Source: an uncultured Bacteroidales bacterium (GTDB lineage: Bacteria; Bacteroidota; Bacteroidia; Bacteroidales; Bacteroidaceae). From it: a stretch of 64,000 nucleotides of DNA. Every line of letters starts with the position of its first letter. Within the stretch, counting starts at the first letter, position 1. Below the pieces are notes generated by a model. It was not told the DNA's origin and made no database searches. It was given only the letters and a program-made list of their open reading frames with translations. Positions 36,307-45,204 of the stretch are shown here, in pieces. The stretch spans positions 1 to 64,000 of the forward strand of contig CADCBO010000001.1 of NCBI GenBank assembly GCA_902799685.1, written 5' to 3'. Position numbers and translations under genes: made by a program.

Positions 36307-37932
36307 ATGAATTCAAAGACTATATTTGCAGCTGCTCTGACCATGCTCGTTGTAGCATGGTCAGGCTGTTCTGCCGGTAATAAGACCACTGAGTGCATAA
36401 ATCCCCTTACCTATACTGATATTCCGGATAATGACTGGATCCGTGTGGGCAATGACTACTATATGGTGAGTACCACCATGTATTTCTGTCCGGGTGCTCC
36501 TATTATGCACTCTAAAGATCTGGTGCACTGGGAACTGATAAGTTATGTGTATGACTATCTTGAAGATGATGACGTTTATAATCTGCGTAACGGCCGCAAC
36601 GCCTACGGCAGAGGTCAGTGGGCAACATCGCTCCGTTATGTGAACGGTACCTATTATGCCTTGTTCATCGCCAATGACCAGGGCAAGACATACATCTACA
36701 AGACCAAGGATATTACCAAGAGCAATTGGGAGCGTTCAGTGATTAACCGCGCTTTCCATGATGCAAGCATGCTGTTTGAGGATGGACATCTTTATGTGGT
36801 ATGGGGTAACGGTGAACTCCGTATCATTGAGCTGGAGCCTGACGGCTCGGCTATCAAGGCCGGTGCACAGGAGCAGATCCTTATAGACTCTCCGCGCCAG
36901 GGATTTAACCTGCGTGCCGAGGGTGCTCATATCTACCACATAGGTGACTACTATTACATTCTGGAGATTGACTGGCCAAGCGGCGGTGTACGTACAGAGA
37001 CCTGCTGGCGCTCCAAAAACCTTATGGGTCCGTATGAGCGTAAGGTGATACTGAGTGGTGCCTTTGACGGTCGTGGCGACGGCGTAGCACAGGGCGGTAT
37101 AATTGAGACACAGAATGGTGATTGGTACTCCATTATGTTCCAGGATCACGGTGCTGTGGGTCGTATTCCTACTCTGCAGCCTGTAAAGTGGGTTGATGGA
37201 TGGCCTATTTTGGGCGATGATACCAAACCTGTAAAGCAGTTTACAGTGAACCTCCCTGAGAGCGGCAGGAACCGCACCTGGGATAATGATGAGTTCAACT
37301 ATAAGAAGAATGAACTGGACCTGATATGGCAGTGGAACCACAAGCCCGACAACAATGCATGGTCAGTAACTGACCGTAAGGGCTGGCTTCGTCTTAAGAC
37401 CGGTCAGGTGGCTACTAACGTTATGAACGCACGCAACACGCTTACCCAGCGTACGGTTGGACCGCGTTGCTGGAGTGAGGTACTTATGGATGCCAGCGGC
37501 ATGAAACCGGGTGACAGGGCAGGTATCATTGCTTTCCAGAGCAATTACTGCACTATTGGAGTTGAGGTGGCCGATGACGGTTCCAAGAGTCTTGTGGCTA
37601 TGACACACCGTAACATGGGCCGTCGTCGCGGTCCGCAGGCTGAGAATGCTCCCAGTCCCGACACAGAGGCTCTGCGCATTCCTCTTACCCAGGACAAGGT
37701 CTGGCTTAAGATTCGCTATGTGTTCACGCCTCAGCAGGATGGCGAGCGTGCCGATCAGGCATTCATGAGCTATTCACTGGACGGCAAGGATTGGAAGGAT
37801 GTGGATGCCACACTGCAGATGAGTTTCAGTCTTGACTATTTTACCGGTTACCGTACCGGTCTGTACAGTTTCTGCACCAGGCAGACTGGAGGTTATGCAG
37901 ATTTTGACTATTTCCACCAAGCAGTCTATTAA
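36307..37932 (+). CDS. GH43 lipoprotein with C-terminal beta-sandwich domain
   Basis: A 541-residue enzyme with signal LVVAWSGCSAG (lipid-anchored cysteine 21). The GH43 domain carries D41 in IPDNDWIRVG, D152 in FHDASMLFEDG and E205 in LRAEGAHIYHIGDYYYI, matching the GH43 triad. From about residue 335 a concanavalin-like domain (GWLRLKTG...LTQRTVGPRCWSEVLMD...FTGYRTGLYSF) matches the C-terminal domain of two-domain beta-xylosidase/arabinofuranosidase enzymes. The layout fits an exo-acting beta-xylosidase or arabinofuranosidase at the cell surface or in the periplasm; the specific linkage is not decided by sequence. Confidence 0.88.
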   Translation: MNSKTIFAAALTMLVVAWSGCSAGNKTTECINPLTYTDIPDNDWIRVGNDYYMVSTTMYFCPGAPIMHSKDLVHWELISYVYDYLEDDDVYNLRNGRNAYGRGQWATSLRYVNGTYYALFIANDQGKTYIYKTKDITKSNWERSVINRAFHDASMLFEDGHLYVVWGNGELRIIELEPDGSAIKAGAQEQILIDSPRQGFNLRAEGAHIYHIGDYYYILEIDWPSGGVRTETCWRSKNLMGPYERKVILSGAFDGRGDGVAQGGIIETQNGDWYSIMFQDHGAVGRIPTLQPVKWVDGWPILGDDTKPVKQFTVNLPESGRNRTWDNDEFNYKKNELDLIWQWNHKPDNNAWSVTDRKGWLRLKTGQVATNVMNARNTLTQRTVGPRCWSEVLMDASGMKPGDRAGIIAFQSNYCTIGVEVADDGSKSLVAMTHRNMGRRRGPQAENAPSPDTEALRIPLTQDKVWLKIRYVFTPQQDGERADQAFMSYSLDGKDWKDVDATLQMSFSLDYFTGYRTGLYSFCTRQTGGYADFDYFHQAVY

Positions 37933-37984
37933 TGGTTAAAAAAGTATAATCATTTAACTTTCGTGCCGGATCATTATAATAGGA

Positions 37985-38575
37985 ATGAAACGTGATCAGA
38001 AAGACATAGTGAACAGCCAGGGATCTCTTTCAGTGAGCGACGAATCCATTGCCCGTCTGCTATGTGATGACAGTCACGTAGAGGAGGCCATGCGCCTCAT
38101 CATGAAAAAGTATGGTGAACAGCTTTATTGGCACATACGCCGCATGGTGGTGGCCCATGATGATGCGGAGGACTGCTTGCAGGAGACTATGATAAACGTA
38201 TATAAGTACAGGAGTACATACTCCAACGAATATCCGCTTTCGTCATGGCTCTACAAGATAGCAACCAATGAGAGTCTCAAATTGCTTAAGAACAAGGCCG
38301 GTTTCACGATGTCGGTTGATGACCTAGGTGATTCACTTAAGGACAGCGTGCGTGAAGAGGCCAGCCCGGATGCCGATGAGACCCTGATACTCCTCCAGGA
38401 GGCGATAGCGCTCCTGCCGGCCAAGCAGAAGATGGTGTTCAACCTGCGTTACTATGATGACAAGAGTTACGAGGAGATACACCAGATAGTGGGTGACAGC
38501 GTAAATACGCTCAAGACCAACTACCATTACGCAGTACAGAAGATAAAGGATTATATATTAGAACATCAGTTATGA
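37985..38575 (+). CDS. ECF-type RNA polymerase sigma factor
   Basis: A 196-residue sigma-70 family factor of the extracytoplasmic-function class, with region 2 (EEAMRLIMKKYGEQLYWHIRRMVVAHDDAEDCLQETMINVYKY, residues about 30-75) and region 4 (ALLPAKQKMVFNLRYYDDKSYEEIHQIVGDSVNTLKTNYHYAVQKI, about 140-188). It overlaps the next gene by four bases. Unlike SusC-linked ECF systems it has no FecR-type partner and no STN-bearing receptor nearby. The following small membrane protein is the likely anti-sigma factor. Targets are unknown; control of the surrounding glycan genes is possible but not shown. Confidence 0.92.
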   Translation: MKRDQKDIVNSQGSLSVSDESIARLLCDDSHVEEAMRLIMKKYGEQLYWHIRRMVVAHDDAEDCLQETMINVYKYRSTYSNEYPLSSWLYKIATNESLKLLKNKAGFTMSVDDLGDSLKDSVREEASPDADETLILLQEAIALLPAKQKMVFNLRYYDDKSYEEIHQIVGDSVNTLKTNYHYAVQKIKDYILEHQL

Positions 38576-38898
38576 AAGATTTTGATCTGGAAAGTTTGAG
38601 CAGAGAAATGCCTTACAGGATGCCTGAGCATTTCATGGACAACATGACCGAGAGGGTTATGTCCCAGATTGGCAAGGAGCGTAAGCAGCACAGGGAGCGC
38701 AGGATTGTGGCTCTGTTTGCAAGCGCAGCCAGTGTTGCAGCAGTCGCACTGCTGTTCCTTCATCCGTTCGGTGGCGGACTGGATATACCTGACTATGACA
38801 GCATATCACAGTGCGCAAGCGTGGATGACCTCTTCCAGAACATGACAGCCGATGAGCTGGGCATGTATTCTATGATGAGCAACTACTACGGCAACTGA
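38572..38898 (+). CDS. Small single-pass membrane protein, putative anti-sigma factor
   Basis: A 108-residue protein. The N-terminal 45 residues are polar and would face the cytoplasm, one hydrophobic helix follows (RIVALFASAASVAAVALLFLHPF, residues about 43-65), and a short acidic C-terminal tail would be periplasmic. No known anti-sigma zinc motif is present. Translational coupling to the sigma gene (4-base overlap) and topology support an anti-sigma role; this is inference. Confidence 0.7.
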   Translation: MKDFDLESLSREMPYRMPEHFMDNMTERVMSQIGKERKQHRERRIVALFASAASVAAVALLFLHPFGGGLDIPDYDSISQCASVDDLFQNMTADELGMYSMMSNYYGN

Positions 38899-38906
38899 TT
38901 CCAGTT

Positions 38907-39728
38907 ATGAAAAGGAAACGTTGGACAGCGTTGTTGATTCTGGCAGGTTTGTTCCTTACTCAGCCTATGCAGGCTCAGGACAGGGATGAGCAGATGATCA
39001 ATGCGTCCCTGCGTTTTATTAAGGAGAATGCCAACCTCACCAAGAAAGAGTACGAGAAGTTTGCCAGGATTTACATTGAGTATAATGAGCAGCTTGCCAA
39101 GCTGAACCGTGAACTCAAGCCTGAGTCACGTGATTATATGAAACGCTGGCAGACCATCAATGATGACTATATGAAGAAACTGGACAAGGCTCTGCCTGAT
39201 TCCACCCGCCAGAAAGTGGGCATGGCTCAGTGGGAACTTGGCCAGAAGGTTTGGGGCCAGTGGAGTGAACAGAACCGTAATACTACCGAGCGCCAGTTCC
39301 AGATGATGGGACAGTGGAACCAGATGAACCCGCAGTTCATGATGCAGCCGCATATAATGGATTTCCAGCGTATGCGCCAGCATGAGATGCAGCAGGCGGA
39401 TGCTCAGCAGCAGCAGTGGTGGGACAACTACTGGCGCAACTGGGGACAGCCTGATACTGCCATGATTCGCAGGATGGAGGAGAGCCGCCGTCGTTACCGT
39501 GAAAGAGACAGTTTGTGGATGCAGCGCAGGCAGCAGTTTGGTCCGCAGTCTCAGTTCGGTCCCGGATTTGGTCCTCAGCCACAGTTTGGTCCAGGATTCG
39601 ATCCTCAGTCAGGATTCCCGCAGAACGGCCCGCAGTTTGGTCCCGGAAGCGGTCAGCAGTATCCTTACCCGCAATATGCTCCTCAGTTTGGTCCGGGTAC
39701 CAATAACAACTCCAACAGATCAAGATAA
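38907..39728 (+). CDS. Periplasmic Spy/CpxP-like protein with QFGPG-rich tail
   Basis: A 273-residue exported protein with signal LLILAGLFLTQPMQAQ. The helical N-terminal part (SLRFIKENANLTKKEYEKFARIYIEYNEQLAKLNREL) has the LT-x-x-E/Q-x-x-x-F pattern of CpxP/Spy-type periplasmic proteins. A Q/M/W-rich middle follows, then a low-complexity tail of QFGPG-type repeats from about residue 205 to 265. It is 8 bases after the putative anti-sigma gene, so sigma, membrane protein and periplasmic protein form one operon. An envelope-sensing role is inferred. The repeat tail may vary in length between strains. Confidence 0.7.
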   Translation: MKRKRWTALLILAGLFLTQPMQAQDRDEQMINASLRFIKENANLTKKEYEKFARIYIEYNEQLAKLNRELKPESRDYMKRWQTINDDYMKKLDKALPDSTRQKVGMAQWELGQKVWGQWSEQNRNTTERQFQMMGQWNQMNPQFMMQPHIMDFQRMRQHEMQQADAQQQQWWDNYWRNWGQPDTAMIRRMEESRRRYRERDSLWMQRRQQFGPQSQFGPGFGPQPQFGPGFDPQSGFPQNGPQFGPGSGQQYPYPQYAPQFGPGTNNNSNRSR

Positions 39729-39752
39729 TACAATTTTTTCCGAATATAAAAG

Positions 39753-39781
39753 AGGATGACAGATTGAGTCATCCTTTTTTT
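39753..39781 (+). terminator. Terminator of the ECF sigma operon
   Basis: AGGATGAC (39753-39760) pairs with GTCATCCT (39768-39775), followed by a run of T. Confidence 0.9.
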
Positions 39782-39824
39782 GTATGCTTACCAGCAAACC
39801 AATTTAAGTTACCTTTTCTATATA

Positions 39825-39858
39825 AAAAGAATCGGAGCGAACGCCCCGATTCTTTTTT
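39825..39858 (-). terminator. Terminator of the minus-strand FAS1 gene (bidirectional)
   Basis: AAAAGAATCGG (39825-39835) pairs with CCGATTCTTTT (39846-39856). A/T tracts flank both sides, so it can work on both strands; it sits 27 bases beyond the stop of the gene at 39885. Confidence 0.85.
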
Positions 39859-39884
39859 ATTGGAATGTATTGAATGAAGAGGAA

Positions 39885-42173
39885 TCAATGTCCGTTCTCA
39901 TTACCCTCATAGATGCTCTTGGGTACGATCTCTATGAAACTGAACGGGAATACACCGTCCTCCTCATATACCTGACGCATACGGATGTAGTAGTATGTAT
40001 CGGCTTTGAGGTATTCATTGCAAACAATCTTGCGGTAGCAGTTCTGATCAACACGGATGGGGTCACCTGTATTATCGCTTGATGTACCTGATGTATATGA
40101 ATCCAGTGCCTTCATATATCCGCGGATACGCATAGCTCTGTCGTTCAGATAGATGGCCTGCTCCTTTTCTCTGTCACTCATGCCGTCATATCTTGAATCA
40201 TTGTCAGCTACCATACCTATACGTGCATCTCCTCCGCCCAGACGCAGGTCAACAGGAATACCCTGAGGATCCCAATCCCAGTTTCTCCAGTAGATATCCT
40301 TATCAACTGCAGGATTGTACTGGTGCAGATAGAACTGTACTATACCACGGTCACCACGACCTGAACTTGCCAGAGAATTGTTCCACATGCGGATTTCATA
40401 AGTACCGTCAGCGGGAACGGGCGGCAGACGGAATGCAAGGTCATAGCTGCCACGTACTGTAAGCTCATCACCATATACGGTTCCGAATGATGCATCACGG
40501 TATCTTACAAAGAACTTGGTCTGATCCTCAACCCACTCAAAGTTCTTGCAGTATCCTACCTTATAAGCCATAACCATCTTGTTGATGTTGGTAACACCGC
40601 CGTTGCTGGGGTCACCGTTCAGTCTTCCGCGGCCGCGGCTGTTGATGAAGTCTGGTGAAAGTGTGCAGCACATGATTCTCATTCTGCACTGGAGAGCGGT
40701 CTCTCTGGTGAATGTATCGTAAGCAAGCAGTTTGTTGATGTAGTGGTAACCTCCGTTCACGCAGATATTGGTAATACCGCCCTTGAAGTTGTACTCTGCT
40801 GCACTCTGTGCTATTCTGGTTCCCTCTGATACAATACCTATGGCTTCTGTTCCGTTACGGTTGATGAATATGCCCAAAGGATTCTGCCATGTGCCACCCG
40901 GGTACGGGGTGCTTATACGCATAATTGAGTGCGGCAGCATGGTCTCAAAAAAGTCTTCCACATCATACTCCTTGAGAGCAAGACGACGCTTGATTATGGA
41001 CTCCTGTCTGGTGTTGAACTGGTCATATGACAGCCAGCAGGGAAGTATATGATATGACAAGAACTTGTTTAGTGAATTGTTCCTGTCTGTCTCATCTGCG
41101 GGACCTGTACCTTCTGGGTCATAAATTTCCTTAGCGTATGCGCGAAGGTCATCAAGGCTATGGATACCGTTAAGACCGGCTTTAGCGGTATATTCATCGT
41201 TGTAGTTGGCAAGAGCGGTATCGGGCATGCAGAATACTGTGAACTTGAACTCTCTCTTTTCAGGAATAGCAATACGGTCAGCATTACTACCTGTCTCATA
41301 GGCGGTCTCATTCACGTGTATTCCGCTGTAGTTGTCACGCAGAGCCTGCTCGGTCCACTCGTAAGGAATCTCAGGATATGTGTCATCATAATACTGCTCC
41401 AGGGTATCTTTAAATCCTGTAGTTACTATGGCACTGTAGAATATGGACAGGTTGGGGTTCTCTTTCATCAGACCGGGAAGGAACTGGTTGGATGACCTGA
41501 GTACCTTGTTGAGCTGATGAACTACGCCGTTCTGCACGGTATCATCGGCTGCAATAATTGATGCCTGCATGTTGATGAGGTACTTGAGCCTGATGGAGAT
41601 TGAGTCTGAACCGTCCTTTGACTTGATGACATTGTTGTTGTCATCATACATCTTGGCTGAGTCAGCGTATGAGTTGTAAACTACATAACGGTCAAGCATA
41701 TTGGGGTGCTGGAGCACACCGTCACCGTTCAGGTCTGACGTGTACATCAGGTTGTTGAACAGGTGGGTCTTGGCAATGGTGTCGCAGACCTTCTGGTCGG
41801 CCAGGACATTGTCAATGCTTGAGAAGATAGTCTTGAATTTGGTGTTGTTCAGTGAGTCAGCCTCATGGTACCTCTCCTCTATGTATCTCAGGATTGCAGC
41901 GTTGTCCGGTGCAAAGCAGGTGTAGGTTCCGTAAGTTCTCATCTGACCCCAAAGGTTAGCCTCTTTAAGGATTGCGATAAAGTATGAGAAATCTCCGTGA
42001 TTCTCTACTTTTCCTTCCAGATAATCAGCAATGGTCTCACCATTGTTGGTGTAATAGGTACCCGGATGCTGCTCTCCCCACAGGTCTGCACAAGATGTCT
42101 GTACAGAGGCGACGGCCAGGACAGCAGATGCCATGACTACACTCTTGAATAGTCTTTTCAGATTGATTTTCAT
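39885..42173 (-). CDS. FAS1-domain lipoprotein without adjacent SusCD
   Basis: A 762-residue lipoprotein with signal VLAVASVQTSC. It is a clear paralog of the protein at 17122-19131: HPGTYYTNNGETIADYLEG, YFIAILKEANLWGQMRTYGTYTCFAPDNAAILRYIEERY (first FAS1, about residues 50-100), NGVVHQLNKVL near 215, LSYHILPCWLSYDQFNTRQE near 375, FRLPPVPADGTYEIRMWN near 590, and PKSIYEGNENGH at the end. It is on the opposite strand to the SusCD series, between terminators, so it is separately expressed. A surface glycan-binding or adhesive role is inferred from its paralog's position. Confidence 0.82.
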   Translation of the reverse strand: MKINLKRLFKSVVMASAVLAVASVQTSCADLWGEQHPGTYYTNNGETIADYLEGKVENHGDFSYFIAILKEANLWGQMRTYGTYTCFAPDNAAILRYIEERYHEADSLNNTKFKTIFSSIDNVLADQKVCDTIAKTHLFNNLMYTSDLNGDGVLQHPNMLDRYVVYNSYADSAKMYDDNNNVIKSKDGSDSISIRLKYLINMQASIIAADDTVQNGVVHQLNKVLRSSNQFLPGLMKENPNLSIFYSAIVTTGFKDTLEQYYDDTYPEIPYEWTEQALRDNYSGIHVNETAYETGSNADRIAIPEKREFKFTVFCMPDTALANYNDEYTAKAGLNGIHSLDDLRAYAKEIYDPEGTGPADETDRNNSLNKFLSYHILPCWLSYDQFNTRQESIIKRRLALKEYDVEDFFETMLPHSIMRISTPYPGGTWQNPLGIFINRNGTEAIGIVSEGTRIAQSAAEYNFKGGITNICVNGGYHYINKLLAYDTFTRETALQCRMRIMCCTLSPDFINSRGRGRLNGDPSNGGVTNINKMVMAYKVGYCKNFEWVEDQTKFFVRYRDASFGTVYGDELTVRGSYDLAFRLPPVPADGTYEIRMWNNSLASSGRGDRGIVQFYLHQYNPAVDKDIYWRNWDWDPQGIPVDLRLGGGDARIGMVADNDSRYDGMSDREKEQAIYLNDRAMRIRGYMKALDSYTSGTSSDNTGDPIRVDQNCYRKIVCNEYLKADTYYYIRMRQVYEEDGVFPFSFIEIVPKSIYEGNENGH

Positions 42174-42229
42174 ATTTTTAGGTTATTAATTATTTAGTTC
42201 TCAGGTTACAATGCGCATATTGCAGCGCG

Positions 42230-42237
42230 TAAAGATA
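42230..42237 (-). promoter_or_regulatory. Candidate -7 box for the minus-strand FAS1 gene
   Basis: On the minus strand TATCTTTA (one mismatch to TAnnTTTG), 57 bases upstream of the ATG at 42173. Confidence 0.35.
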
Positions 42238-42279
42238 ATAAGAAATTTCAATATTAGTAATATTATGTATAAATATTTT

Positions 42280-42315
42280 AAAAAAAGGAACGTCCTGCCT
42301 CTGTCTGTCAGGACG
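42280..42315 (-). terminator. Terminator of the xylB-GH8 transcript
   Basis: On the minus strand CGTCCTG (42315-42309) pairs with CAGGACG (42297-42291) and is followed by a T-tract (A-run at about 42280-42286 on the plus strand). It is 35 bases beyond the GH8 stop. Confidence 0.8.
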
Positions 42316-42349
42316 CCCCTTATGGTGATAGAATCTGTGTTATGCCGTT

Positions 42350-43636
42350 TTACCAGTTCATGCGGTAGTTGCCGCTCAGGTGCAGCAGGGCGAACAGATA
42401 AATCAGGCCATCATAATATACATCATAGTAGCCGTCATCGTATGGTTTGTGCTCCATACTGAACATGTGGCGGACCAGTTCCTCATTGTACTCGCTCTCA
42501 CACATGAGGGCAGTGGTGGCCATGGTTCCCACAAAACCTATTGAGTGGCGCAGGTTGGGACGCCAACGGCCGCCACCCATGGGACGGGCCGATACATCAC
42601 CGTTCAGAGCAAACTGATCGGGGAACTCAGTTACACCATAACGGCCTACAATAGCCTTCTGGAACTTCTTTGCGTATTCAGTCTGCCACTCTGCATCCTT
42701 GTGGTACCATGTAAAGTCCATGGCAATGTTCATAGGCACACGCCATGAATCATAGTGGAATTCGCTTCCGCGGTTGGGGGTGCCGTCAAACTGGCTCTGG
42801 TCGGGGTTGATACCGGTCTCGGGGTCACAGGCGCGGTGCAGGTATTCACGTGCGTTGGCGGCCAGTTCGCGGTACAGGTCTTCACGGCCGTCCTGAGCGG
42901 TTTCGGCCCAGATCTCATAGAATGCGGGCAGATGGTATGAGGGGTCGGTCCACTCGTTTGAACGGGTGTCAGGGCAGAAGTTAATGAGCTTGTGCTCCAT
43001 GTTGATGATGTTGGTTACACCGCCTGTGCCGTCCTTTGAGAAGAGGTCATTGAGCAGTTCCTGGGCTTCTGCCAGATAGTTGAACTCCTCGAATGTGCCC
43101 CAGCGGCGTGATGCCAGAAGCAGTGTGGTCACGTAGTAGAGCTCTCCGTCACTGGCCGATCCGTTTGAAGTACGGCGGCCGTTGGTGCGGCATGACCATG
43201 CGAACAGACCGTGTGACGGGCCTTCCTCATTATGACGCATGTAGTATTTTGACCAGCGCCATATCTTGTTGAACAGTTCCGGCTTGTCAAGCTGTACGGC
43301 TATCATCATACCGTATGACTGACCCTCGGTGCGTACGTCGTTGTTCTTTACGTCCGATACATAACCCATCTTTACGATCTTGCCGTCCACCTCAACGTCA
43401 ACGTCGTGGTATGAGCCGTCCTCGGCCTCGAATACGGTTGAGAAGATGGTCTGGATTTTGTCATCAATCTCTTTTTGAGAGTAACCCAGTTCCTTAAGGT
43501 AGTTGCGGTATTTGCCGGTCTCGGCATATCCTTTCTTGGCGGGTTCCAGTTTCTTGTACGTTGCGCATGTGGCAGTTACGCCTATGATTGCGCATAAGGC
43601 TGCCATTACAATGGCGATAGTCTTGAATCTTTTCAT
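42350..43636 (-). CDS. GH8 glycosidase, probable reducing-end xylose-releasing exo-oligoxylanase
   Basis: A 428-residue GH8 enzyme with an (alpha/alpha)6 barrel. The N terminus is an export signal (TIAIVMAALCAIIGVTATC) with an imperfect lipobox. E104 in VRTEGQSYGMM is the conserved catalytic acid and D163 in SASDGELYYV lies in the other family hallmark. Overall length and the HNEEGPSHGLFAWSC and WRVPMNIAMDFTWY segments resemble the Rex branch (reducing-end xylose-releasing exo-oligoxylanase) rather than GH8 cellulases or chitosanases. Lying 17 bases downstream of xylulokinase on the same strand supports xylo-oligosaccharide as substrate. Confidence 0.87.
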   Translation of the reverse strand: MKRFKTIAIVMAALCAIIGVTATCATYKKLEPAKKGYAETGKYRNYLKELGYSQKEIDDKIQTIFSTVFEAEDGSYHDVDVEVDGKIVKMGYVSDVKNNDVRTEGQSYGMMIAVQLDKPELFNKIWRWSKYYMRHNEEGPSHGLFAWSCRTNGRRTSNGSASDGELYYVTTLLLASRRWGTFEEFNYLAEAQELLNDLFSKDGTGGVTNIINMEHKLINFCPDTRSNEWTDPSYHLPAFYEIWAETAQDGREDLYRELAANAREYLHRACDPETGINPDQSQFDGTPNRGSEFHYDSWRVPMNIAMDFTWYHKDAEWQTEYAKKFQKAIVGRYGVTEFPDQFALNGDVSARPMGGGRWRPNLRHSIGFVGTMATTALMCESEYNEELVRHMFSMEHKPYDDGYYDVYYDGLIYLFALLHLSGNYRMNW

Positions 43637-43653
43637 TAGTAATTTGGCTTTTA

Positions 43654-45129
43654 TTATTGTACGTATGATTTCCAGCGCTGGTAGGCCTCGTCATATGCGG
43701 GCATATCGGAAGCCTTGGGCTCTATGACACGGATTTTCTGCAGGGATGCGAAAGCCTCGTTGTGGTCATTGTAGATGTGGACTCCCATTCCGGCTCCCTT
43801 GGCTGCGCCTATGGAGCCGTCTGTGTTGTAAAGCTCTATGGTGGCTCCGGTCACACCTGCAAGCGTATCGCGGAACAGGGGGCTCAGGAACATGTTGGCA
43901 TTGCCTGCATGAATCTTGTTAACCGGCATTCCCATATCCTCCATTATCTCTATTCCGTATTTGAACGAGAACACTATACCCTCTTGGGCGGCGCGTATAA
44001 GGTGTGAACGGTTGTGGATGTTGAAATTCACTCCATTGAAGCTGCATCCGCGTTCCTTGTTCTCAAGAACACGCTCGGCTCCGTTGCCGAACGGGAGCAC
44101 CGAAACTCCGGCGGAACCTATGGGAGCCATGGCTGCCAGGTCATTCATTTCGGCATAACCAATGCCTTCAGGAACTATGTTACGTTTCATCCAGGCGTTC
44201 AGTATGCCTGTTCCGTTTATGCAGAGCAGAATGCCCAGACGGTTGAATCCGGTCTTGTGATTAACGTGAGCGAAGGTGTTGACCCTTGATTTGGGATCAT
44301 AGCTTATCTCACCGTTAACGCCATATACCACTCCCGAAGTGCCGGCGGTGGATGCTATTTCACCGGGTTCGAACACGTTGAGTGAAAGTGCGTTGTTGGG
44401 CTGGTCTCCGGCGCGGTAGGTCACGGGTGTGCCTTCTGCCAGACAAAGGTCCTTAGCGGCGGCTGCCGTAAGGCGGCCCTGCTCGGCGAATGTGGGCACT
44501 ATCTTGGGTATGAATGAACGCGGAATGCCGTAGTAGTCAAGCAGGAATCCGGCTACATCGCCTGTCTGGAAATCCCAGAACATACCCTCTGAAAGGCCTG
44601 ATATGGTGGTAGCAATCTCTCCGGTAAGACGCATTGCGATGTAGTCGCCGGGAAGCATTATCTTGTCAATCTTGTCAAATATCTTGGGCTCGTTCTCCTT
44701 TACCCATGCCAGCTTGGAGGCTGTGAAGTTTCCGGGGGTATTGAGCAGGTGTGTGAGGCACTGAGAGCGGCCCAGGTCCTGGAATGCTGTCTCACCTATG
44801 CCCACAGCGCGGGAGTCACACCAGATGATTGCGGGACGCAACACCTTCTGGCGCTTGTCAACGCATACCAATCCGTGCATCTGATAGGAAATACCTATAG
44901 CTTTGATGTCATTGACGTCGGCGTTGCTTTGTGAGAGGACGTTGGCAGTGGCTTCCTTAAGATATGACCACCAGTCTTCGGGGTTCTGCTCAGCCCAACC
45001 GGGGTTGACTGCTTTAATTGGTGCTTCACTTTTGGGGGCGAACGCTGTTGCCACGCAATTGCCGTTCTGGGCATCTACAAGGCTGCACTTGACTGAAGAG
45101 CTGCCTATGTCATAACCTAACAGATACAT
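43654..45129 (-). CDS. xylB: Xylulokinase
   Basis: FGGY-family kinase that phosphorylates D-xylulose to xylulose 5-phosphate for the pentose phosphate pathway. The 491-residue product begins YLLGYDIGSSSVKCSLVD (phosphate-binding loop), has ISYQMHGLVCVD and IIWCDSRA in the sugar-binding lobe, GDYIAMRLTGE near residue 150, and STAGTSGVVYG plus AGNANMFLSPLFRD in the C-terminal lobe. The open frame extends to 45291, but that part reads through the GGGACGGTTC repeats; the ATG at 45129 gives the normal N terminus. It is first in a two-gene operon with GH8. Xylose isomerase is not in the window. Confidence 0.94.
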   Translation of the reverse strand: MYLLGYDIGSSSVKCSLVDAQNGNCVATAFAPKSEAPIKAVNPGWAEQNPEDWWSYLKEATANVLSQSNADVNDIKAIGISYQMHGLVCVDKRQKVLRPAIIWCDSRAVGIGETAFQDLGRSQCLTHLLNTPGNFTASKLAWVKENEPKIFDKIDKIMLPGDYIAMRLTGEIATTISGLSEGMFWDFQTGDVAGFLLDYYGIPRSFIPKIVPTFAEQGRLTAAAAKDLCLAEGTPVTYRAGDQPNNALSLNVFEPGEIASTAGTSGVVYGVNGEISYDPKSRVNTFAHVNHKTGFNRLGILLCINGTGILNAWMKRNIVPEGIGYAEMNDLAAMAPIGSAGVSVLPFGNGAERVLENKERGCSFNGVNFNIHNRSHLIRAAQEGIVFSFKYGIEIMEDMGMPVNKIHAGNANMFLSPLFRDTLAGVTGATIELYNTDGSIGAAKGAGMGVHIYNDHNEAFASLQKIRVIEPKASDMPAYDEAYQRWKSYVQ

Positions 45130-45185
45130 ACTATTCCTTATTATTATAATTGATTGTAAATTACGTTGTCTTGCATTAGGGCAAA

Positions 45186-45193
45186 CAAAGGTA
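45186..45193 (-). promoter_or_regulatory. -7 box of xylB
   Basis: On the minus strand TACCTTTG (45193-45186), 57 bases upstream of the xylB ATG. No TTG at the ideal distance. Confidence 0.45.
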
Positions 45194-45204
45194 ATGAAAA
45201 AGTA

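Noticed and set aside
39780-40082. 100-residue plus-strand open frame at the sigma-operon/FAS1 junction
   Set aside because: It overlaps two terminators and the 3' end of the FAS1 gene in antisense; no domain or promoter.
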